Below, in pieces: positions 34,265 through 43,467 of a stretch of DNA of 64,000 bases. Source of the DNA: Lachnospiraceae bacterium (GTDB lineage: Bacteria; Bacillota; Clostridia; Lachnospirales; Lachnospiraceae). Positions within the stretch are counted from its first letter, which is position 1; each line of letters begins with the position of its first letter. The position numbers were made by a program, and so were the translations under genes. Location: the NCBI GenBank assembly GCA_014804755.1, contig JAAUZE010000018.1:37287-101286 (forward strand). The letters are read 5' to 3'. Under the pieces are notes generated by a model that searched no databases, was not told where the DNA came from, and saw nothing but the letters and a program-made list of their open reading frames with translations.

Positions 34265-34933
34265 TTGGGACTTACAAAGGCAAAATTGGAAATTGAAAAA
34301 GAAGTGGGCAAGACGGTGATCGAGGTGCTGTTTAATCCGTCGGAATATCAGCTGACAGATGCTGCGAACTATTCTGAAAAGAAAGTGCCGGGGTTAGACG
34401 GGCCTGTTTTACAGTATGTTTCCGGGGAGGCGACGGAATTATCACTGAATCTTTTCCTGGATACTTATGTGCCAAAGAAATCTTCCTCTCTGATACCATT
34501 TGGCAGCTCCGGTGATTCTTCCGAAGATGTATCGTATATCACGAAACTGATCGCAGATGCGGTTTGTATTGACGGAAGCCTGCACCGTCCGCCCAAGGTG
34601 ACGTTTAAGTGGGGATCTCTGAACTTTAACGGGGTGGTGACGAAATTTAATCACACATATACCATGTTCACGGAGAGTGGAATGCCGGTCCGTGCCAAGG
34701 TAAGCCTGACGTTTAAGTCGCTGATCTCGCCGAAGGATACGCGGAGAAAATCACCCTTTGAATCACCCGACCGCAGCAAATACCGTACGATCCGTCAGGG
34801 GATAGGGCTGTGGGATATCGCAAATATGGAATACGGCGATCCCAATATGTGGAAGGTGATCGCCAAAGAAAACGGAATCTTAAATCCGCTGGATGTCCGG
34901 CCGGGACAAGTAGTAAAGCTGCCGGCGCTTTAA
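34265..34933 (+). CDS. LysM baseplate protein (Afp7/gp53-like)
   Basis: A 222-residue protein from TTG 34265, supported by AAGGGAGCG about 7 bp upstream. The N-terminal domain (FNPSEYQLTDAANYSEKKVP ... VTFKWGSLNFNGVVTKF) is the CIS-specific fold, and the C-terminal about 50 residues are a LysM: RTIRQGIGLWDIANMEYGDP, then KVIAKENGILNPLDVRPGQ and VVKLPAL. In Afp/PVC this protein links hub and tube inside the baseplate; in other phage systems LysM binds peptidoglycan. It is next to the hub gene as in Afp7-Afp8. Confidence 0.9.
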   Translation: MGLTKAKLEIEKEVGKTVIEVLFNPSEYQLTDAANYSEKKVPGLDGPVLQYVSGEATELSLNLFLDTYVPKKSSSLIPFGSSGDSSEDVSYITKLIADAVCIDGSLHRPPKVTFKWGSLNFNGVVTKFNHTYTMFTESGMPVRAKVSLTFKSLISPKDTRRKSPFESPDRSKYRTIRQGIGLWDIANMEYGDPNMWKVIAKENGILNPLDVRPGQVVKLPAL

Positions 34934-34957
34934 GAAACTGCAGGAGGGGGAATTGAA

Positions 34958-36016
34958 GTGGCAACCGTTAGCATGGCAAGTCTGGCTGCAAAATATAATG
35001 ATTTTCGAGTACCTGCCATGAAAGTAAAGGCGGGAGGACATGATTTAATCGGTGCAAGTGAATATGGTGTGGAATCGGTAGAGCTTACGCTTTCGCAGTC
35101 GGCGGCAAGTGCGGCAGTCATTAAGCTTAACAATGTGTACGACTTAAAAAAGCGCAGTTTTATCAGTGATATCAGTGATTTTATTCTGGGAGAGATCATT
35201 GAGGTTGAGATGGGATACGGTTCTTCTCTGACTTCTCTGTTTTACGGTTTTGTTGAAGAGATCAACTATGAGCTTTCAGATAATCCTTCCGTTCGTGTGA
35301 CGGCAGTCGATGTGCGCAGGCTGATGATGGGGAGCAAGAAAAGCAATATTTCACACAATGTAAAGAGTTATTCGGACGCATTTAACGAAGTAGTGAAAAT
35401 ATATAAGCCTGCGTATAAATCTATGGATGTGGATGCGACAGACCAGTTGGAAACAGATTGTATCATCCAAAACGGCAGTGATTTTGATTTCATTCAAGAA
35501 GAGCTGTGCCGAAAGGGAAACAGGGATTTTTTCTTCCATGCCGGAAAGCTTTATTTTAAGAAGACATCAGCGGAGCTGTTTTATACCGTTGAGATGGAAT
35601 GGGCTAAGGATATTATATCCTTTCAGCGAAAGGCAACTTTTCAGGATGCAGTGATTCGGATCCAGGGACAGAATGTCGATGAGATGAAAGAGATCGTGGC
35701 GGAAGTGACCGTGAAGTCAGATGACCAGCAGAAGTCATTGGTACAAAATGAGATGACGCAGATGGATGCGGCGGTGGAGGATACCGGTGATGCAAAGCAG
35801 GTCGCAGAGCACAAGGCAGATGAAGTGAAAAAACAGGCAAGACAGGCTACCGGGGTGTGTATCGGAGTGCCTGAGATCCAGCCGGGTGGTCGTGTCAAGA
35901 TTAAAAAGGCGGACGGCAAACGAATCGACGGGACATATGATATTATCGAGGTAAAGCATTCTTTTAGCGGAGACGGTTATCGGACAACCTTTGAAGTGGG
36001 AGGCTGGAAACGTTGA
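34958..36016 (+). CDS. Baseplate hub protein (gpD/gp27-like half of VgrG)
   Basis: A 352-residue protein from GTG 34958 behind AGGAGGGGG. It matches the gpD/gp27 hub: VESVELTLSQSAASAAVIKL, EVEMGYGSSLTSLFYGFVEE, and TDCIIQNGSDFDFIQEELCRKG, ending with YDIIEVKHSFSGDGYRTTFEV. In Afp8 and VgrG, hub and spike are fused; here the spike is a separate gene whose TTG overlaps this stop (TTGA), so the two products are probably made in equal amounts. A trimer would cap the tube end and hold the spike. Confidence 0.9.
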   Translation: MATVSMASLAAKYNDFRVPAMKVKAGGHDLIGASEYGVESVELTLSQSAASAAVIKLNNVYDLKKRSFISDISDFILGEIIEVEMGYGSSLTSLFYGFVEEINYELSDNPSVRVTAVDVRRLMMGSKKSNISHNVKSYSDAFNEVVKIYKPAYKSMDVDATDQLETDCIIQNGSDFDFIQEELCRKGNRDFFFHAGKLYFKKTSAELFYTVEMEWAKDIISFQRKATFQDAVIRIQGQNVDEMKEIVAEVTVKSDDQQKSLVQNEMTQMDAAVEDTGDAKQVAEHKADEVKKQARQATGVCIGVPEIQPGGRVKIKKADGKRIDGTYDIIEVKHSFSGDGYRTTFEVGGWKR

Positions 36017-36792
36017 ATTTTTATGATGAACTGCTGTCAAAACAAAAAGACGACAAGACCTATCCTGAGATTACTGCACCGGGACTTTTGAATGCCATTG
36101 TGAAAGAGAATTGGGACGAAAAGCATAAGGGCATGGTCAAAGTGGAGTATCTGATGGGTGAGAAGAATAAAAAAACCTCTGACTGGGTGAGGGTCATGGC
36201 AAGCTATGGCGGCGATGGCTTTGGCAATTACTGGCTTCCGGAGATCGGCTCCGAGGTTCTGGTAGGATTTATCCATGGGAATATGAACATGCCGGTAGTT
36301 TTAGGCTGTCTGTGGAATGGAAAGGATAAGCTGCCTAAGGAAGCTGCAAATGAAAAAAATGAGATAAAGACCGTCATTACAAAAGGGGGTCATAAGATTA
36401 CTTTTTTAGAGACAGAGGGGAAAGAAAAATTTACGGTAGCAACTCCGAAAGAACTGGAAATATCGTTGGATGATGAGAATGAAACTGTGCTGGTGCAGGA
36501 TAAGGAAAAAGAAAACAGTATTCATCTGGACTGCAAAAACGGAATCATAAAGCTGAATGCAAAGAAAGAGATTTCTCTGACGATCGGAACAAAGGAAGTC
36601 ATGAACGTAGGCTCGGACGCTGTGAAGCTCACCTGCGGAACCATAGAGTTAGATGCCCAGCAGACCTTAAAATTAACCGGTCAGTCCACAACTGTCAAGG
36701 GAACCAGCGTGAAGGTGAATGCAGATGGCGAGCTGGGACTGCAGGCATCCGGGGTGGCACAGCTGAAAGGCAGCATGGTCAAGATTAATTAG
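36013..36792 (+). CDS. Central spike protein (gpV/gp5-like)
   Basis: A 259-residue protein starting at a TTG that overlaps the hub stop codon. The N-terminal OB-fold domain carries the usual GMVKVEYLMGE ... YGGDGFGNYWLPEIGSEVLV signature. After that comes a repetitive beta region (about 120-259) with alternating short strands, the trimeric beta-helix needle: KNGIIKLNAKKEISLTIGTK, DAVKLTCGTIELDAQQTLKL. There is no lysozyme domain. The tip would be capped by a PAAR-type protein, probably the DUF4280 protein at 49193. Confidence 0.9.
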   Translation: MNFYDELLSKQKDDKTYPEITAPGLLNAIVKENWDEKHKGMVKVEYLMGEKNKKTSDWVRVMASYGGDGFGNYWLPEIGSEVLVGFIHGNMNMPVVLGCLWNGKDKLPKEAANEKNEIKTVITKGGHKITFLETEGKEKFTVATPKELEISLDDENETVLVQDKEKENSIHLDCKNGIIKLNAKKEISLTIGTKEVMNVGSDAVKLTCGTIELDAQQTLKLTGQSTTVKGTSVKVNADGELGLQASGVAQLKGSMVKIN

Positions 36793-36809
36793 CGGAAGGA
36801 AGAAAGGTC

Positions 36810-37226
36810 ATGGATCAGAGAAGCAGTGTAAAAGCATTTCTTGGAACCGGTTGGAAATTTCCGATTGAAATTGACGGGGCCACGGGGAGGATTAAAATGT
36901 CCTCCAATGAAGAAAGCATTCAGGAATCGATCCGTATCATCATAGGAACAAGGCAGGGGGAGCTGACCATGCATCCGGAATTTGGATGCAGGATACAGGA
37001 TTATGCTTTTGAATCTGTAGATTATACGACCTTGTATTCCATGAAGACAGAGGTAGAGCATGCGTTGATCCGCTGGGAGCCCCGGATTACGGATATCCGG
37101 GCAGAGGTCAGTGATGAACAGATCGATCAGGGAATGCTGTTGATCCAGGTAAGCTATGCGGTCCGTGCTACAAACAATCAGTATAATCTGGTGTATCCTT
37201 TTTATATCAATGAAGGCGAGGTTTAG
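36810..37226 (+). CDS. gp25-like baseplate wedge protein
   Basis: A 138-residue protein of the GPW/gp25 family: ESIQESIRIIIGTRQGELTM, HPEFGCRIQDYAFESVD and the WEPRITDIRAEV strand. In all contractile systems this small protein begins the wedge and nucleates sheath polymerisation. It is 6 bp ahead of the first J-type gene, the usual order (Afp9 then Afp11). Confidence 0.95.
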   Translation: MDQRSSVKAFLGTGWKFPIEIDGATGRIKMSSNEESIQESIRIIIGTRQGELTMHPEFGCRIQDYAFESVDYTTLYSMKTEVEHALIRWEPRITDIRAEVSDEQIDQGMLLIQVSYAVRATNNQYNLVYPFYINEGEV

Positions 37227-37232
37227 GCATTT

Positions 37233-40151
37233 ATGAATATTCCGCAAATGGAGAAAATGTCGAAAGAAGATATCATAGACTATATGACAAAATGCGCAAA
37301 ACAGTATGTTCCGGAGTGGAGATACGATAAACAACAGCCGGATGCCGGAACTGCGCTGGTCTCGATATTTGCCGATATGATGTACGACAATATTAAAAAA
37401 TTTAATTTGTCCGTGGCAGGAGATTTATTTTCTTTCTTTGACGGAATCAACGCAAAGCTCCTTCCGGCAAGTCCGGCAGAAGGCTTTGTGGCGTTCGGAC
37501 TGCCGGAGGGGCTGCTCAGTGAGGCGGAGGTTCCGACGGGGATCAGATTGCTTGCAGACGGAGAAGAAGAGCAGCTTGTGTTTGAGACGCAGGAGGAGGT
37601 TTTGGTGCGTCCGTTAGACGTACAGAACATTTTTCTTTCTGCTCCGAAAGAAGATGCCATTTATGAGTTATTCGACCGGAAAAAAGACAGCGCGCCGTCT
37701 TTCTTTTTGTTTCAAGACGGAGCGGAGAATTTGCAGCGTCACTTACTGGCGTTCTGTTTTGGGCAGGAACTAAAGATCACTAGCCATGCAGATGCCCGGC
37801 TGTCGCTTGTATTGGAGGGCAGGGAAATGGACGCCGGTCTGGTGGAGGCTCTCTGCGATTCTTCCCGTATTCGTTTTTATTACGGTGTGGGAGAAAAGTT
37901 TCAAAATATTACAGATTATACCTATCAGGATGGAGCGCTCTGTTTTCAGATCCCGGGCGGCGAACAGGGAATTGCTCCTATGCAGGAGTTCGGATCCCGT
38001 TATGTGATTTCCGCGGAAATTCTGGACGGAAGATTCTTTTCGGGAATGTATTTGAAAAAGATGTCTTTGGGCACGGAATGTCTGCGGCAAAAACCGGAGT
38101 TTGTCAATGTAAACGGTACCGATCAGGAAATAGAAGAATTTCTGGCATTTGGGGAAACGCCTTCTTTGTACAATGAATGTTATATTGGAAGCGGTGAGAT
38201 TTTCGGAAAAGCGGGGGCGCATATTTCTCTGGATTTTGACTTGGATTTTGTGAAAATTCCCATAGAGGAGGCTGTGTCCGAAGTAAAGATCGCCTGGAAG
38301 CGGATCATGCGCAAACAGGAGTTTACACCGGAAGAAGAGTTTGATATCACCATTAAGGAAGTCATCTGGGAATATTTTAATGGGTTTGGCTGGAAACGGC
38401 TTGCAGTGTCCGGACAGTATCAGGATATCTTTGCGGTAGAGGATGAGCTGCGGGGCGTGCGGCGGAGAATGGAATTTATTTGCCCGTTGGATATTCAGCC
38501 TGCGTTGGTGAATTCAACAGAAAATTATTGTATTCGCGCCAGAATTATCCGCATGAATAATGCTTATAAGACGAAGGGCGCCTATATCGCCCCTGTGATA
38601 GGTAATTTTTCCATGGGTTACAGCTATATGACCAGACCTTTGGAACCCTTAACCATATTTCAGCAGAGCAACATGGAGCGGACAGAATATGGATCGGAGG
38701 AGATGCAGCGGATGGGGTTTGCGTTTCCGCTGTGCAAGGCAAGATCAGAGACGGCCAGAACCTGCTATCTTGGATTTACCAATCCGCCGGTGGGAGGACC
38801 ATTGAAATTTCTGTTTGTCATGCACGACTTGGTGAAAGACAGTCTGGCCATAAAGTGGGAGTATCTGTCGGAAGAAGGATGGCAGGAAATGCATCCCGCC
38901 GATAGAACAGAAGGTTTTTCCCACACGGGTCTGATTTCCTGGTATGGCCGCAGAGACAGCAGACATGAGCGAATGTTCGATCAAGATCTGTACTGGATCC
39001 GCTTTTGTGAGGAAAACGGAAAACAGAGCGGCAGCGATAGGGACAGCTGTCCCAAAATTGAGGGAATTTATCCGAATGCTACCAGTATCCTGGGTGTTGA
39101 GACGGTAGAAGAGGTTTATGGAATAGAGCCCCGTGCACAGGATAAGCAGATACAGCTTTCTTATACGAATATTACCGGCCTGGAAGTCTATGTGTCGAAA
39201 CCGGACAACAGCTATAACACCGGCAGCAGGTGGGAGTTGTGGACAGAAGCAGAAGAGTTGACAGAAGACAGCGGGACTAAGAAAGAGTATGTGGCGGACA
39301 GACGGATTGGAAGGCTGCAGTTTCCGAAGTATATGAATGCCGCCGGAAGAAATGAGCAGGATGAAATTGAAATTCGCGTGAAATACAGTTATAGCCGGGG
39401 AGATCAGGGGAATCTGTCCATGGGGGAAGTCAGCCGGATGGACCGGACGATCGGATTTATCAACAGTGTGTTTAACCCCATGGCAACGGTGTGCGGACTC
39501 GCTGAGGAAACGGTGATGGAGGCAGTAGAGAGGAATGCGAATCTGCTGCGCCACAACGGGCGCTGTGTTTCGGCGGAGGATTATGAAAATATGGCCAGGG
39601 AGGCGGCAAGGGATATCAGTAAGGCCAGATGCTTCCCAGGTTATGATGAAATGGGAAGGCCGCAGCCGGGAGCGGTGACGCTGGTTGTGCTTCCAAGGGA
39701 TTATGGGAAGAGCTTTTACAGCTTTGAGCGGACCAGAAAGAAAATCTACACGGATCTGACCGCCCACATGGATGAGAATATTGTAAGCCGCGGACGGTTC
39801 CATATCGTCATGCCGGAGTTGATTCGGTTGGATGTGAAAGTGGTTCTGGAGCTGACACAGCAGAAAGAAACTTTCGCCACGCTGCAAAGGGTCAGAGAGG
39901 AATTGAATCGTTTTCTGGATCCGATGTGTGGCAACTTTTATGGCAACGGATGGGAGATTGGCACACTTCCGGATAAGAACCAGATTACGCATGCACTGAA
40001 AAAGGTGGAAGGGGTAAAATATATCAGCCAGCTTTCTCTGCGGAAATATAGAAGCGGACGTTTTGAAGATTATGAAGTGAATGAGGAACGGCTGCTGCCA
40101 TTTTATCGGCTGCCAAGAAGCGGCTATCATGAAGTGATCGCAGAGCCCTGA
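37233..40151 (+). CDS. Baseplate J-type protein 1 (Afp11/gp6-like)
   Basis: A 972-residue baseplate assembly protein. The N-terminus has the YVPEWRYDKQQPDAGTALVS pattern that opens J-type CIS proteins (TIGR02243 family). The C-terminal 250 residues carry the gp6/J core: VCGLAEETVMEAVERNANLL, HNGRCVSAEDYENMAREAAR and RLDVKVVLELTQQKE. It would form the ring of wedges around the hub and trigger contraction. The middle contains several beta domains that may hold accessory or receptor-contact parts. The stop is 27 bp from the next J-type gene. Confidence 0.9.
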   Translation: MNIPQMEKMSKEDIIDYMTKCAKQYVPEWRYDKQQPDAGTALVSIFADMMYDNIKKFNLSVAGDLFSFFDGINAKLLPASPAEGFVAFGLPEGLLSEAEVPTGIRLLADGEEEQLVFETQEEVLVRPLDVQNIFLSAPKEDAIYELFDRKKDSAPSFFLFQDGAENLQRHLLAFCFGQELKITSHADARLSLVLEGREMDAGLVEALCDSSRIRFYYGVGEKFQNITDYTYQDGALCFQIPGGEQGIAPMQEFGSRYVISAEILDGRFFSGMYLKKMSLGTECLRQKPEFVNVNGTDQEIEEFLAFGETPSLYNECYIGSGEIFGKAGAHISLDFDLDFVKIPIEEAVSEVKIAWKRIMRKQEFTPEEEFDITIKEVIWEYFNGFGWKRLAVSGQYQDIFAVEDELRGVRRRMEFICPLDIQPALVNSTENYCIRARIIRMNNAYKTKGAYIAPVIGNFSMGYSYMTRPLEPLTIFQQSNMERTEYGSEEMQRMGFAFPLCKARSETARTCYLGFTNPPVGGPLKFLFVMHDLVKDSLAIKWEYLSEEGWQEMHPADRTEGFSHTGLISWYGRRDSRHERMFDQDLYWIRFCEENGKQSGSDRDSCPKIEGIYPNATSILGVETVEEVYGIEPRAQDKQIQLSYTNITGLEVYVSKPDNSYNTGSRWELWTEAEELTEDSGTKKEYVADRRIGRLQFPKYMNAAGRNEQDEIEIRVKYSYSRGDQGNLSMGEVSRMDRTIGFINSVFNPMATVCGLAEETVMEAVERNANLLRHNGRCVSAEDYENMAREAARDISKARCFPGYDEMGRPQPGAVTLVVLPRDYGKSFYSFERTRKKIYTDLTAHMDENIVSRGRFHIVMPELIRLDVKVVLELTQQKETFATLQRVREELNRFLDPMCGNFYGNGWEIGTLPDKNQITHALKKVEGVKYISQLSLRKYRSGRFEDYEVNEERLLPFYRLPRSGYHEVIAEP

Positions 40152-40178
40152 CAGGATTGACGTAAAGGAGCGCAGGCT

Positions 40179-42317
40179 ATGTTCTATAATTTGAATTTGG
40201 ATGATAAATCTTATCAGGAAATTGAGGCGGATGCAGTATTTCAAATACCTGGGCTTTGTCCGGACTGGACCAATTACAATCAGTCGGATCCGGGAATCAT
40301 GCTGATCGGGCTTCTCTCATGGCTGAAGGAGATTCAACAATATCATATCAGCCAGCTCTGCGGATGGAAGAGACAGAAATACCTGAAATTATTTGGTTTT
40401 TCCATGGAACATGCAAGACCGGCGCAGGGCTCGATCAGCGTGGAGCTTCCGGCGGGTCTGCCTGACATGCAGCTGTCTCTGAGGAAGGGTACCAGGTTTT
40501 TTGCCGGGGACATGACATTTGAGACGCTTAAGAAAGAATGGCCTTATTCCATCCGGTTGATGGGAGCGTATATCCTGAGTGGAGAATTATTGGACAAATA
40601 CGTGAATATTGGCAATGATTTGGAGAAGCAGATGCGCCTGTATCCTTTCGGAGAGCATCCCAAAGAGGGGAATTGCTGCTACTTTGTGATAGACAAGGAG
40701 TTTTCCGCTGAGAGACAGACGGTTGTTACTTTTGATATTCGTACAGATTATGAGGTGAGCCGTAATCCCATTGGGAAGGATTTTATTCCGTTGGCAAAGC
40801 TGAAGTGGGAGTATCAGTCTGAGAATGGCTGGGAGGAGCTCCCGGTGGCATTTGACACGACATACGCTTTTTTGCAGAGTGGGAAGATTGGGTTTGATCT
40901 GCCGGGGAAAATGGTGGTGAGCGAGACATTCGGCGTTTTTCAAATCCGTGTCTCGCTGATGGAAAATAATTATGATGTGGCCCCATTGATATGGAATATT
41001 CGTTTTAATGAAATAGAGGTAAAACAGCAGTATTCCTGCTGTGATTATGAAGATTATATAATTGATTTTTCGGATGCTTCGGTTGCCGGGCCGCTGCTCT
41101 TTGTAAAGAGCAGTATGTATCTGGCAAAAAGCGGGCAGACGGAGCTTTATCTGGAAAAAGACGGCGGATGGGTTCCGTTACCGGTCAGACAAAAAGAGGA
41201 GACAGACGATGGGGATTGTTTGTTTTATTTTGAAAAACCTGACTGGGCAGAGGAGAAAATGATATGCCGACTGGCTGCGTATGAAGATGATTTTTTGGAA
41301 AGACGGGAGCTCGGTGTGGGAGACGGTTCTGCCAATCAGACATACGCGCTGGATATCGACAACATTTTGTATGATGATTTTGAAATCTTGGTTTGCGACA
41401 GGCGGGATGGGAGGTATTATTCCTATCAGCGGGTGGAGGATTTTGACAACTGCACGCCGGAGGATGCGGTCTTTGTCCTGGAGCCTTTAGAAAATCGTCT
41501 GTTGTTTGGCAACTGTGAAAATGGGATGGCTCCGGAAGGAACCATATATTTGCTGCGATTGAAAGTAAGCTGGGGAAGATCAGGTAATATCAAGGCGGGG
41601 AAAATTCATGAGTGTCATGAGTTTCCGGAATTGTTAGTGAAGCAGTATGGGATGACCGGCGGCGGCAGGGACAATGAGACTGTGGAGGAATGTTATGAGC
41701 GTCTGCGTCAGGAGTTAAAACAGATTAGGCGCGGGGTTACTTCTTCGGATTATGAAGAGCTGGTCCGGCAGACACCGGGGCTTTTGATATTAGACAGTAA
41801 GGTCATCCTGCCGGCGGCAGGAACGGGCAGGGAATCCGTGCCGGAGAATGAAGTTGCTATTGTGGTGCGTCCTCTCAGCTACAAAGAGCGGGATGACAGT
41901 CTCAATGAGAAGTACCGGCAGAATCTGGAGCAGATGCTGCGAGGCAGGAAGATGATCGGAACCACCATAAGAATACTAAGTACGGAATATGTGGGGATTT
42001 CCATTTATGCAGAAATTGTGATCAGACCGCAGTTTACGGATGCGGAAATGATGATTGAAGAAGCGGTGCGGAATTATCTGGATGAAAAGTCATGGGAGAT
42101 TGGCAGAGCGGTCTCAAGCAGTGAGATTTATGGAATCATTGATATGCTGCCCTGTGTATATCAGGCAAAATCATTGTCTTTGGAGGCCAGAGGCCGGGGG
42201 TTCCGGCATTTGGTAAATGGAGATGTGCAGCTTCCTCCGAATGGGCTGCCCTATCTGAATGAGATGGATTTCAGGATTTTTACGGCGAGTGAGAGGGAGA
42301 TAGCGTGGACCAGTTAA
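40179..42317 (+). CDS. Baseplate J-type protein 2 (Afp12-like)
   Basis: A 712-residue second wedge protein. The start YNLNLDDKSYQEIEADAVF and CPDWTNYNQSDPGIMLIGLL is the known N-terminus of the gp47/J-like CIS family. A core ECYERLRQELKQIRRGVTSS followed by DYEELVRQTPG lies near residues 500-540, where J proteins have their conserved helix pair. Together with J-type protein 1 it makes the heterodimeric wedge typical of eCIS. A ribosome site AAAGGAGCG precedes ATG 40179. The 3' end overlaps the next gene by 13 bp. Confidence 0.9.
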   Translation: MFYNLNLDDKSYQEIEADAVFQIPGLCPDWTNYNQSDPGIMLIGLLSWLKEIQQYHISQLCGWKRQKYLKLFGFSMEHARPAQGSISVELPAGLPDMQLSLRKGTRFFAGDMTFETLKKEWPYSIRLMGAYILSGELLDKYVNIGNDLEKQMRLYPFGEHPKEGNCCYFVIDKEFSAERQTVVTFDIRTDYEVSRNPIGKDFIPLAKLKWEYQSENGWEELPVAFDTTYAFLQSGKIGFDLPGKMVVSETFGVFQIRVSLMENNYDVAPLIWNIRFNEIEVKQQYSCCDYEDYIIDFSDASVAGPLLFVKSSMYLAKSGQTELYLEKDGGWVPLPVRQKEETDDGDCLFYFEKPDWAEEKMICRLAAYEDDFLERRELGVGDGSANQTYALDIDNILYDDFEILVCDRRDGRYYSYQRVEDFDNCTPEDAVFVLEPLENRLLFGNCENGMAPEGTIYLLRLKVSWGRSGNIKAGKIHECHEFPELLVKQYGMTGGGRDNETVEECYERLRQELKQIRRGVTSSDYEELVRQTPGLLILDSKVILPAAGTGRESVPENEVAIVVRPLSYKERDDSLNEKYRQNLEQMLRGRKMIGTTIRILSTEYVGISIYAEIVIRPQFTDAEMMIEEAVRNYLDEKSWEIGRAVSSSEIYGIIDMLPCVYQAKSLSLEARGRGFRHLVNGDVQLPPNGLPYLNEMDFRIFTASEREIAWTS

Positions 42318-43453
42318 AATATTTTGTATTCAACAAAAAAAAGGACTATGAATTCGGATACCGGCAGGAAATCGTGGTTACAGAGCGGGGACTTGCCTTG
42401 AAAGAGGGGGTTTCGGAAAACGGTATCTTTATCTCACGGTTATTGGACAGCGGGCAAGAGGGAAATCAGTGGCACCGGGCCGTGATTCAGAGCAGAGCCT
42501 ATGGAGATGATTCTGTCCGGTTTTCCTTTTACTGCAGCGATGAAGCGCAGGTAATGGTGGATGGCGCCACCTGTCAGTGGGAAGAATTGATCAGGAGCAG
42601 TGAGATTTCTTTAGAGAAAAAACATCAGATCATGGAGCCGTATCTGGTACATATTGTACAGAATCCTCAGGATATTATGCTGTATCATGCCAGAGGAAGA
42701 TATTTGTGGATGGAGATACAATTGTTTTGTCAGGCGGGCTTTTTTCCGGAGATTCATCATATGAAGATTTATGCAGGAAACCGCAGCTTTTTATCTTATC
42801 TCCCGGCAATCTATCAGACAGGCGGCAGGGAGGATTTTCTCGGGAGATTTCTGGGAATGTTCGAGGCGGTTTACCAGGATTTCGAGGAACGGATCGCAGA
42901 TTCCGCAAAACAGTTGAACCCGATGACGGCGGAGCCGGAATTTTTAAGGTGGCTGGCGAAATGGATCGGAATCTCCAATGCGCATCTATGGCAGGAGGAA
43001 AGGCTCAGGCTTCTGCTGGATGGAATCGTCAGGAAAAACCTGATCCGGGGCACGCGGGAATATACAGAGCATATGATCAGCACCTTTACGGGGGAGCGCC
43101 CGTTTATTTTGGAATATGGTGATATCGAGGAATATCGGGAGAATGCAAAGGCATATGAAAGTCTGACACAGTCTTATGCGCATGGTCCGTATGAGGTGAA
43201 TGTGCTTGTGCGGGAACAGGCAGTGTCTTCCCTGCGGGAGCAGCATGCTCTGAAGAAAATGATAGAGGATATGAAGCCGGCTCATATAAAGATGCATCTG
43301 ATTATTTTGCGGCCGGGAATTTATCTGGGACAAAATGTGTATGTAGGAGTAAACAGTGCGCTGGTAACATACGAACGTGCGAATTTGAACGGCGTAGCCG
43401 CAATTCCGTCTATGGTAGGCATGCTGCCTGCCATGGCAGACGACAAAGCTTAA
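42305..43453 (+). CDS. Tail protein I-like baseplate periphery protein
   Basis: A 382-residue protein from GTG 42305, overlapping the previous gene. The C-terminal half matches the P2 gpI / TIGR02242 family: FLSYLPAIYQTGGREDFLGR, LNPMTAEPEFLRWLAKWIGI, and NLIRGTREYTEHMISTFTGE. The N-terminal half is a beta-rich domain not present in gpI. In phages gpI connects the wedge to the fibres, and here the next gene encodes a plausible fibre or outer baseplate protein. Confidence 0.85.
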   Translation: MDQLKYFVFNKKKDYEFGYRQEIVVTERGLALKEGVSENGIFISRLLDSGQEGNQWHRAVIQSRAYGDDSVRFSFYCSDEAQVMVDGATCQWEELIRSSEISLEKKHQIMEPYLVHIVQNPQDIMLYHARGRYLWMEIQLFCQAGFFPEIHHMKIYAGNRSFLSYLPAIYQTGGREDFLGRFLGMFEAVYQDFEERIADSAKQLNPMTAEPEFLRWLAKWIGISNAHLWQEERLRLLLDGIVRKNLIRGTREYTEHMISTFTGERPFILEYGDIEEYRENAKAYESLTQSYAHGPYEVNVLVREQAVSSLREQHALKKMIEDMKPAHIKMHLIILRPGIYLGQNVYVGVNSALVTYERANLNGVAAIPSMVGMLPAMADDKA

Positions 43454-43467
43454 GGAGGAAAAGAGAG

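Noticed and set aside
38745..40244. Long minus-strand open frame of 499 codons
   Set aside because: It is the shadow of the first J-type baseplate gene, whose plus-strand frame has clear family motifs.
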